From NCBI RefSeq assembly GCF_007176755.1, contig NZ_BJTV01000006.1:1-64000 (forward strand): a stretch of 64,000 nt of DNA. The letters are read 5' to 3'. Each line of letters opens with the position of its first letter. Position 1 is the first letter of the stretch. The notes below the pieces were generated by a model, which saw nothing but the letters and a program-made list of their open reading frames with translations, was not told the origin of the DNA and searched no databases. Below, in pieces: positions 45,452 through 53,100 of this stretch. The stretch is from Streptomyces sp. 1-11 (GTDB taxonomy: Bacteria; Actinomycetota; Actinomycetes; Streptomycetales; Streptomycetaceae). A program made the position numbers and the translations under genes.

Positions 45452-46651
45452 TCAGACCCGGCGGCGCCCGCCGGATCCGCTCTCCGGCCGCGGCTGCGCG
45501 GTGGCCGCCCTGCCCCGGGTCAGCCGCCGGCGCACCGCCCAGGCGCCCGCGCCCAGCAGGGCCGCCGAGCCGGCGGCGCCCTCCAGCAGCCGCCACGACG
45601 AGGTGTGCCCCGGCCCCGAGGCGGGAGCGCCCGCCGCGGCCTGCGCCGCTCTGCGGGCCGTGCCGGGCGCCGGACTCGCGCTCGCCCCGCCCTCGCTGAG
45701 CGGGTCCACCAGCGCGCCCACCGCCTGCGCCGAACCGCCGCGCCCGAAGCCCCAGTCGAGCAGCGCGGCGGTCTGCTCGTAGACCGCGTTGCCGCCGACG
45801 TGCGGGTGCATCACGGTGACCAGCAGGGTGCGGCCGCCCCGGGTGGCCGCACCGGTGAAGGTGTTCCCGGCGTGGCTGGTGTAACCGTTCTTCACGCCGA
45901 TCAGGCCCTCGTACACCTCGAGGCCCCACGCCCCGGTGAGCAGGCGGTCGGTGTTCTGGATCTGGAAGGTCTTCTTGCCGCCCGCCGGGAAGTCGGCGGT
46001 CCTGGTGCCGCAGTAGCCGCGGAAGTCGGCGTCCTTCAGGCCGTTCCGGGCGAACAGCGTGAGGTCGTAGGCGGAGGAGAGCTGGCCCTTGTGGTCGAAC
46101 CCGTCGGGGCTGACCACCTGGGTGTCAAGGGCCTGCAGGTCCGCCGCCTTGGCCTGCATCTCGGCGACCGTCTTCGCGATGCCGCCGTTCATGTGCGACA
46201 GCACGTGCACCGCGTCGTTGCCGGAGCGCAGGAACACGCCCTGCCACAACTGCTCGACGGTGTAGGTGATGCCGGGCTTGATGCCGACCAGGCTGGAGCC
46301 GGCCGGGACGTCGGCCAGGTCCTCGTCGGTGACCCGGTACCGCTCGGTGCGGTCGAACTTCTTCAGCACGGTGTCCGCGAAGAGCATCTTCAGCGTGGAC
46401 GCGGGGGCCAGGCGCCGGTGCGCGTTGAACGAGGCGAGCACCTCGCCGCTGTCGCCGTCGGCGACGAGCCACGCGCGGGCGTCGAGCTTCCTGGGCAGTC
46501 CTGAGGCGCCACGCACCTGGACCCCGCCACGCGCCAGCCGCTCACCGCCCACGACGGTGGCGGCGGCGGCCGGGGCGGCCGCTGAAAGGGGAAGGGCGGC
46601 GGCCGCGAGCCCGAGGGCGGCACGCCGGCTGAGCCGGGAACTATCACGCAC
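45452..46651 (-). CDS. D-alanyl-D-alanine carboxypeptidase (S11/DacA type)
   Basis: A 399-aa exported serine peptidase trimming peptidoglycan pentapeptides. A signal sequence ([24 protein letters not shown]), STLK (Ser-x-x-Lys), SGND (Ser-x-Asn) and KNGYTS in the place of KTG are present. A low-complexity linker, a C-terminal transmembrane helix (LLEGAAGSAALLGAGAWAV) and a basic tail follow. The Thr-to-Asn change in the third motif is notable but may be normal in this subgroup. GTG 46651 is favoured because it directly precedes the signal; starts at 46726 or 46744 would add about 30 residues. Confidence 0.87.
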   Translation of the reverse strand: MRDSSRLSRRAALGLAAAALPLSAAAPAAAATVVGGERLARGGVQVRGASGLPRKLDARAWLVADGDSGEVLASFNAHRRLAPASTLKMLFADTVLKKFDRTERYRVTDEDLADVPAGSSLVGIKPGITYTVEQLWQGVFLRSGNDAVHVLSHMNGGIAKTVAEMQAKAADLQALDTQVVSPDGFDHKGQLSSAYDLTLFARNGLKDADFRGYCGTRTADFPAGGKKTFQIQNTDRLLTGAWGLEVYEGLIGVKNGYTSHAGNTFTGAATRGGRTLLVTVMHPHVGGNAVYEQTAALLDWGFGRGGSAQAVGALVDPLSEGGASASPAPGTARRAAQAAAGAPASGPGHTSSWRLLEGAAGSAALLGAGAWAVRRRLTRGRAATAQPRPESGSGGRRRV

Positions 46652-46839
46652 CCCGGGACCGTACACCGCGTCGAACAGGGGTTTGTCCACGGAAGCCGGG
46701 GAGACGACCGGAATTTGCCGTCCCATGAGGATCCGGTGAGCCACCCGCCTTCCCAGCCCTTGCGCATCCTTTACCCGGGGCTCTTCCCTGGCTTGCGGCC
46801 ACGTCCACAGCGGGCTCCAAGAACCCTTCGGGGAACGGG

Positions 46840-47078
46840 ATGTCCGGCATCTGTCCCAAGCGCGGGCTGAGCCGCCGCGAGAAGGCCGCTCCGGTGATCG
46901 CGACGGGTCCGGCGCCCGGTACCGCGCTGGTCGTCACCGCCGGCTCGGTGCCGGCCGGCATGACGCAGGCTCAGGACAAGGTCCTGAAATCGCTGTACGG
47001 CCTCGGTACCGACACGACGGTCACCGAGGCGCGTCCGGCTCCCGGGGCGGACGGTTCGCAGGGGCCGGACCGAGCGCG
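46840..47078 (+). pseudogene. Fragment of FtsX/MacB-like ABC permease
   Basis: The plus-strand frame encodes ...GTALVVTAGSVPAGM-TQAQDKVLKSLYGLGTDTTVTEA..., which I recognise as the start of the extracellular region of actinobacterial MacB-like ABC permeases. Those normally continue with more than 300 residues and an FtsX domain. Here the homology stops near 47060, just before a 22-bp hairpin, and the first transmembrane helix looks damaged. This is best read as a deletion remnant; no partner ATPase is present. Confidence 0.6.
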
Positions 47079-47130
47079 CCGACGCGAGGACGAGCCCCGG
47101 CGCCGTCTCCGGGGCTCGTCCTCGCGTCGG
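47079..47130 (-). terminator. Terminator after SnoaL-like gene
   Basis: A perfect 22-bp stem (47079-47100 with 47109-47130) and an 8-nt loop, immediately next to the stop codon of the minus-strand gene. It is one of the strongest hairpins in the window. Confidence 0.85.
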
Positions 47131-47457
47131 CTACGCCTGCCCGGTCTCGAACCGCGAGATCCGCCCGTCGTCCCCGACGGTGAAGGTCCACCTGGTGCGC
47201 ATCTCGCCCCAGGTGTCGTTGCGGTAGCGGGCGAGGAGGGTGTGACCGCCGTTGGACTCGTTGTCGACCTCCATGTGGCCGTGCGAGGAGAAGATCTCCC
47301 GGTCGATCCAGTCCGCGAGGTCGCGGTCCGAGCCGTCGTCCGCCATCGTCGCGTCGGGCGCGAGGAGCGACAGGAAGCCCTCGCGGTCGTGGGCGTTCAC
47401 GGCGTGCACGAACGCCCGGACGGCCGGATCGCGCAGCTTGGCTGGCTGAATGGTCAT
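47131..47457 (-). CDS. SnoaL/NTF2-like protein
   Basis: A 108-aa single-domain protein of the NTF2 superfamily: VRAFVHAVNAHDREGFLSLLAPDATMADDGSDRDL is the typical first helix-strand unit. It has acidic pocket residues but no assigned reaction. ATG 47457 was chosen because upstream sequence loses the fold and GGTGTGAG precedes it. Confidence 0.82.
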   Translation of the reverse strand: MTIQPAKLRDPAVRAFVHAVNAHDREGFLSLLAPDATMADDGSDRDLADWIDREIFSSHGHMEVDNESNGGHTLLARYRNDTWGEMRTRWTFTVGDDGRISRFETGQA

Positions 47458-47584
47458 GGCGTCAGGCTCACACCGGTCCCCCGCACCCGCCACCCGAACG
47501 CCATCCAGGGCGGGCCCGGCGGGGTGAGGGGTGCGACGGTGGACACGCGGAGGGGGACCTGTCGCCTGCTGATGGAGAGTCACC

Positions 47585-48130
<546 letters not shown>

Positions 48131-48203
48131 GACTCCCGCGCGGTTGGGCCCTGTTCCCGGAACAGCGGGGCGGCGCCGCGCGGCGGCATGGCAGTCTCGC
48201 GGC

Positions 48204-48560
48204 ATGACCCGTGAGGACACCACCGGCACCGCCGGCACCGCCCCCGCCCTGTGGCCCACCGTGGACGAACTCTGGTCCCGTCTGGAGGCCACCAGCAGGC
48301 ACCCGGGCCCGGAGGGCGTACTGCTGCGCATCCTCAAACTCTCCGAGGAGGTCGGCGAGGTCGCCGAGGCGGTCCTCGGCACGACCGGCCAGAACCCCCG
48401 CAAGGGCATCACCCACACGTGGGACGACGTCCAGTCGGAACTCTGCGACGTGGCCATCACCGCCCTGGTCGCCCTGCGCACCCTGACACCGGACGCGCTG
48501 GGCGTCTTCGAACGCCACCTGACGCGGTTGCGCGAGCGGCCGCTGGAACCTCCGGTGTGA
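48204..48560 (+). CDS. MazG-like NTP pyrophosphohydrolase
   Basis: A 118-aa all-alpha NTP-PPase. LKLSEEVGEVAEAV provides the ExxE pair, and ELCDVAITALVAL supplies the later metal-binding Asp. Between them lies a short insertion, RKGITHTWDDVQS. The family hydrolyses non-canonical NTPs or dNTPs; the substrate is unknown. Separate from DoxX by 73 bp on the same strand. Confidence 0.85.
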   Translation: MTREDTTGTAGTAPALWPTVDELWSRLEATSRHPGPEGVLLRILKLSEEVGEVAEAVLGTTGQNPRKGITHTWDDVQSELCDVAITALVALRTLTPDALGVFERHLTRLRERPLEPPV

Positions 48561-48660
48561 GCACCACGGCCTCGGACCGGCACGGCCGGCACTCCCGCCT
48601 GCACGGCCCGCATACTCGCCGGCCCGGCCGTCGGCCCGCACGGTGGAGCGGGGGTGTGGC

Positions 48661-48694
48661 GGGGCCCGGGAGTCGTATCCAGCTCCCGGGCCCC
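48661..48694. terminator. Hairpin between MazG-like gene and tRNA-like elements
   Basis: A perfect 12-bp stem (48661-48672 with 48683-48694) and a 10-nt loop. It could end the plus-strand MazG transcript and also the minus-strand RNA that carries the tRNA-like elements. Confidence 0.65.
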
Positions 48695-48755
48695 TGGGGA
48701 TGCCACCCAATTGCGCACGCCGGCAGCATTTAAGGGGACGGATCAGACATCATGC

Positions 48756-48825
48756 GGTCGTGTTCTTCCTTTGAACTACCGCAGCACGTGAGAGCTGCAG
48801 GCGAGATTCGAACTCGCATCCGACG
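48756..48825 (-). ncRNA. Circularly permuted tRNA-like element 2 (tRNA-Gly-like)
   Basis: Read 5' to 3' on the minus strand. First comes the 3' half: CGTCG (48825-48821), GAT, T-arm GCGAG-TTCGAAT-CTCGC (48817-48801), acceptor 3' strand CTGCAGC (48800-48794) and discriminator T. Then a 7-nt linker. Then the 5' half: acceptor GCTGCGG (48785-48779), TA, D-arm GTTC-AAAGGAA-GAAC (48776-48762), A and CGACC (48760-48756). The acceptor strands form 7 of 7 pairs (one G-U). The anticodon-stem strands form 4 of 5. The T-arm, D-arm and T discriminator resemble bacterial tRNA-Gly. No CCA is encoded and no clear anticodon is seen. Confidence 0.7.
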
Positions 48826-48898
48826 GCGTTCGTCCGGCCCCGTTCAATCCGGCGATCGGCGGCGATGCTGAGACTGGAGCGAGAGTCTGAGATTGACC

Positions 48899-48982
48899 GC
48901 GGCTGCCTCTGCCATGTTGGGCTACCCCGGCCCGTTGGTACCGCTGTGCCGGGGGAAGGACTCGAACCCTCACTGTCACCGC
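48899..48982 (-). ncRNA. Circularly permuted tRNA-like element 1
   Basis: On the minus strand the 3' half comes first: GCGGT (48982-48978), GACAGT, T-arm GAGGG-TTCGAGT-CCTTC (48971-48955), acceptor 3' strand CCCCGGC (48954-48948) and discriminator A. A 15-nt linker (48946-48932) follows. Then the 5' half: GCCGGGG (48931-48925), TA, D-arm GCC ... GGC (48922-48905, containing the GGCAGAGGC typical of real tRNAs), A and GCCGC (48903-48899). The acceptor stem is 7 of 7 Watson-Crick. GCCGC pairs with GCGGT (one G-U). Just upstream, CTGAAAA (48991-48985) looks like a tRNA-Phe anticodon loop, but it is not framed by a good stem. No CCA is encoded. Confidence 0.72.
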
Positions 48983-49027
48983 GCTTTTCAGGCTGAACCT
49001 CAGTGTCAGCTTGCGCTCGTCACGCGC

Positions 49028-49083
49028 ACCGGCCCTCAGTCCGGTCCGCACCACTCGCGCACCCCCGCGCTCGCACACGGGGG
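49028..49083 (-). ncRNA. Possible degenerate third tRNA-like element
   Basis: CCCCCGT (49083-49077) pairs over 7 bp with GCGGGGG (49068-49062) across a short spacer. The latter is followed by TG, a D-arm-like CGC-GAGTGGT-GCG (49059-49047) and a hairpin ACCGG-ACTGAGGG-CCGGT (49045-49028) in the anticodon position. No TTCGA T-arm precedes it, so this may be chance, decay, or simply the terminator of the DUF7873-like gene. Confidence 0.3.
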
Positions 49084-49112
49084 CGATCATGGATGCTACT
49101 CGCCGGCCGGTG

Positions 49113-49844
49113 TCAGCCGAACAGGTAGCCGAACACCGCGTCGCCGACCCGCCGGTCGGTGACCTCGGTGCCGTTGGCCTCCTCACGGGCGAACTTCACC
49201 GCCTGCTGGAGCTTCTCCACCCGCTCCACCAGCTCGTTGACCCGGCGCGCCGGGAGCGCTCCGGAGAACTTCACGGTCGTCCAGTACCCGATGGGCACGT
49301 CCTCGTAGTACACCTCGACCTGCGCCGGGTGCTTCTCGGTCGCCTCCGCCTTGACGTGGTTGCGCGGAACCTTCTTCGTACGGATGGTGCGGACCGGGTC
49401 CGTCTTCCACCAGTCCGTCGACGGGTCCTGGGACCAGGACTCGGCGGCGTCGAGGGTGGGGAGCTTTCTGACGAACGTATGCAGGTCGGTGAGCTGCTTC
49501 TCCAGGAAGAGCAGGTAGCTGACCGGGACGTCGGCGACGATGGTGCGTCCGTCGACCGTGACGTCCGCACGGGCCGCGCAGTTCGCCCAGTCCTTGGTCG
49601 CGGTCACGTCGAAGAGGCGGGTGAGCGACGCGGACATCTCCCGCAGCACGTCCTCGCCCTGTACCTGCACCCGCGTGGACTCGGGCGGAAGCTGCTCGCC
49701 CTCCTCGTCCTTCGGCTGGTACGTGCGCGAGATGCCGGCCAGCAGAGCCGGCTTCTGCACCTTGTGGTGCGCGGCGGTGATGTCCTGGAGCGACTTGCTC
49801 TTGACACCCTTCTCGACAGCGATGATCTGGTTCAGCTTCGCCAC
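49113..49844 (-). CDS. DUF7873-like conserved hypothetical protein
   Basis: A 243-aa protein opening MAKLNQIIAVEKGVKSKSLQDITAAHHKVQKPALLAGISRTY, with a central DVTVDGRTIVADVPVSYLLFLEKQLTDLHTFV and a C-terminal helix VNELVERVEKLQQAVKFAREEAN. It matches a conserved Streptomyces family I recall as DUF7873; no catalytic motif is recognised. It is rich in Lys/Glu and predicted alpha plus beta. GTG 49844 follows AAGGGGG by 7 nt. The tRNA-like elements begin about 100 bp downstream on the same strand, so the RNA and this protein may be co-transcribed. Its promoter is shared, divergently, with the conflict genes. Confidence 0.8.
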   Translation of the reverse strand: MAKLNQIIAVEKGVKSKSLQDITAAHHKVQKPALLAGISRTYQPKDEEGEQLPPESTRVQVQGEDVLREMSASLTRLFDVTATKDWANCAARADVTVDGRTIVADVPVSYLLFLEKQLTDLHTFVRKLPTLDAAESWSQDPSTDWWKTDPVRTIRTKKVPRNHVKAEATEKHPAQVEVYYEDVPIGYWTTVKFSGALPARRVNELVERVEKLQQAVKFAREEANGTEVTDRRVGDAVFGYLFG

Positions 49845-50043
49845 TTCGGGCCCCCTTCGAACAGGCAGGAACCTACCGGGGCGGCTCGCACACCCGCACC
49901 TTCTTTACCGCCCGGCCGACCCGGCGACCGGGCGATGGGGTCCGACCGTGTCACTCATCTGGTGAAGGTCGATCCGCGGCGGGCGGAACCCTCGCTCCGC
50001 CTTTCGGTGGTCGTGGCGGTGTCTGGTCAAGGAGCCTTCTTCG

Positions 50044-50131
50044 CACGATCCAAGACACGATCCAAAAGGGCCTGAGACGTATAGAGTTGGAGAGATGGCA
50101 GGGTGTCGAGCTCCCTTGGCATACACGATCC
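50044..50131 (+). promoter_or_regulatory. Promoter region of conflict operon with CACGATCC repeats
   Basis: In the 323-bp gap 49845-50167, CACGATCCAARA occurs twice in tandem (50044-50055 and 50056-50067), and CACGATCC again at 50124-50131. TATAGA at 50080-50085 is a plausible -10; the tandem repeats cover its -35 position. This layout suggests an operator controlling the 50168 gene. No regulator gene was identified. The rest of the gap shows no gene. Confidence 0.5.
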
Positions 50132-50167
50132 GAGGTGCGGCACAGCCGGCGCGGGGGTGCGTAGGGT

Positions 50168-53100
50168 ATGGACGCGGAGTTCATTCAGTCAGTGGCACGG
50201 GTCGGCTCGTCCATCGAGATTCGACTGCTCACCGGTGACCGGTTCGAGGGCGTGCTCGAAGAGCTGACACTCAATCGGCTGGCACTGCGCCAGCCGAACG
50301 GCATGCCTGTCGTGGTGGCCCTGGCCTCGATCGCGATGGCGACTCCTGCGGAACCCGCACCGCCCTCGACAGCCGCGGCTCTCGAGTCCTCGCCCCCGCC
50401 CCATGCGCCAGTCGCCGCGACCACCGCAGTGCCGACGACAGAGACCTCAGCCCCACCAACGGTCCCATCTCCCGGTCCGGCCAGTCTTCCGGACCCGCAG
50501 CTTCGGGCAGCGGCAATGACCCGCATCGCGGAACTGCCCGTCTTCCCGATCGACATGGACATCTATGTCGAGCCAGGGATGCGAAAGCATCTGGAACAGA
50601 TCCGTAACTCGTACGGTCACGCCGAGAAGGTCAAAGAGCTCGATCCACGCTTTCCCCGTATGACCCAGATTTACAGTCGAGCTCTGCAACTGTGGAATAC
50701 CGATCAACGGAATCCAGAACTGACACGTCTGGTTGGCGCGTTGGCCGTAGCCAAGGGTGACGCCGAGACAGCGCACCGCTACCTCACGCTGGCCGTGGAT
50801 CTCGGCGACGTGGCGGCCTTACGCCTGATGGCCGTCACCTCCGCCCGCCTGGAGGACTTCGAGACCACCCGGTACGCACTGCTGCAACTGTTCCGTTCCG
50901 CGACCCCCACGTCCGATCCGGAGGCGTGGACCGCCCTGCTCGCTCTGCTTGATGCAGATGGCGACCGACGTCGCCTGGGGGAACTCCTGGGCCCTGAGAC
51001 CAACGACGAGTCGGCCGCCGCCATACGCGCGGCTCTGAACGGAGTCGTGCCGGAGCAGGCCCCTACCCCGCGCCCGTCCGGCGCAGTACCCGCCGTGGCC
51101 GCCTTCCGGGTGGCGTCGCGACTGCCGAAGGTGGAACCCGGGCCGGCCACAGCGACCACGGCGGCCCCTTCGCGCCGCTCCGAGGCCGGGCTCAGCAGCC
51201 GCTCGAGCTGGCAGCGCGGCAACGACAAGACGGCTTACCAGCGCGCCAAGTATCTGGAACACCGGGTGAAGGACCTGCGGGGGGCGAAAGCGGCCTACCG
51301 GCAGGCGATCAAGCAGGACAAGAACAAACGCGAAAGCGCGGTGAAGGACCTGGCCTGGCTGATCCGGCGCATGGACGGCCCGGAGGCGGCTCTGCGCGTG
51401 ATCGAACAGGAATTTCCGGGAATGATCCAGCCCGGGCACGCGCTCGACAACATTTTGATCGACTTCCTGACCGGGGCCAAACGCTATTCGGAAGCACTGG
51501 AGCTGCTCGACCGGCAGGTCAAACGCACCGATCTCACCAGTGGGAAGCGGTATCACCTGCTTCACCAGATCGCCTACGTGAAGCTCGCGAACGGCGAGGA
51601 CTCGGTGCCCGACTGGGAGCGGGCCCTGGAACAGTCACCGCACAACCAGGCGTACCAACGCGGTCTGGCACTCGCTCTGATCCAGCGCGGCGCTCTTGAG
51701 GATCTGGATGAAGCCGAGCGGCTGATCGTCCACCACGCGGACCACCGCACCGAGGAGATCCTGCGGCGCATCGCGGAGCTGAGAGAGGGAGGAGGCACCG
51801 ACGTCGAGTCCCGGGAATGGGTGGAGCAGTTCCTGCAGGACGCGCAGGCTCCGATGGTTTCCACTCCCCCGCTGATCGCCTATGTGCTGCAGAACTACTC
51901 CGATCTCGCGGATGAAGCCAGGCAGAGGTGGAAGCGGGGAGGCAAACCCACCCGGGGTGATCTCAACGTGATCAGCGACCTCAACGTAATCGCCGAGACC
52001 GCGCGGCAGATGAGCGGCAAGCAGCCGGAGACCAGCGCACGGGCCTACATCTCGGCCTCGGTCCTGGCCCAGGACCTCGGTCACGCGGACGTACACCGCT
52101 ATCTCTACTTCGGTCTGACCACCCTCGCCGATATCGCCATGGACCGGAAGGAGCGCGAGTCCGCGCAAGATCTGTACCGCGCCGCGCTCACCGCGGCGGA
52201 CGAGCGGGACAGTGGCGAGCGGGCCATCGAACTGCGCACCGCCCTGATCGGCTACCTTCGGACGCACGGGCAGCGCGCACCTCTGGTCAAGCACCGGGAC
52301 CGGGAAGAAGCGTTCCCGTCCGCCGACGAGGTGGCGAGGGTCCTGGTCGAGGAACAGCACCGGAACCCCTCAGAGTTCTTCTCGCTGCTGCCGCCTCTGG
52401 TAGCAGAGACCAGCGCGGCCCGGGACCTGGTACTGGACGCGGTGTGCGCGAGTAAGGAGCTGCTCACCTCGGCCGCCAAGCACCTGGGAATCCAGGAGGG
52501 CTTCAACCAGCAGCCCCTGGCCAGGAAGCGGGAACTGGTACGGAACGCCTGGCAGGTGGCAGGCGATCGATGGCTCCGCTCTCGGCGACAGCTGGAGAAC
52601 AGCCTGGCCGAGCTTCAGCACCTGTCGATGTCCGAGGGCGCACTGGGATCGGCGCTCGAGAGGCTGCCGAACGCAGTTGAACCGGTACCCGACTCCCTCC
52701 ACGACGGTCTGGCCAGCATCCAGGATGCACTGTTCGAACTGCGCAGATCCATCAACGAGCGCTCGTTCGAGGAGCGGGAGAACTGCCTGCGGCAAGCCGG
52801 CTCCGCTGTCCGGAGTGTGCGGGCCCAGATCGCGAAGGTGCCGACGAGTCTCGCCGTGGCCCTGGTCGAGCCGATCGCGCTGCGCCTGCAGGATCTGATC
52901 AACGAGACGCAGAACGACCTGGTCGCCACCCTCCCGCCGTTGCCTACCCTGAACCTGGCCCTGGAAGAGAGCAGCACCGGCCAGAACGGTGCGGTCACCG
53001 TGCAGATCAAGGTCGGCAACACCTCCGGCCGTGCCCCCCTCGAGTCACCGGAACTGGCCATAACCAGCGATCCCGAGTGGTTCTCCGTGGATGAGCCCAG

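Noticed and set aside
48793..48931. A conventional linear tRNA using element 1's 5' half and element 2's 3' half
   Set aside because: Acceptor strands GCCGGGG and CTGCAGC leave two mismatches, and the anticodon-stem strands (GCCGC, CGTCG) do not pair. The permuted pairing is perfect for both elements.
48776..49186. Minus-strand open frame of 136 aa across the tRNA-like region
   Set aside because: Its translation is explained by RNA elements (T-arm-derived peptides); it lacks a ribosome site and overlaps the end of the DUF7873-like gene.
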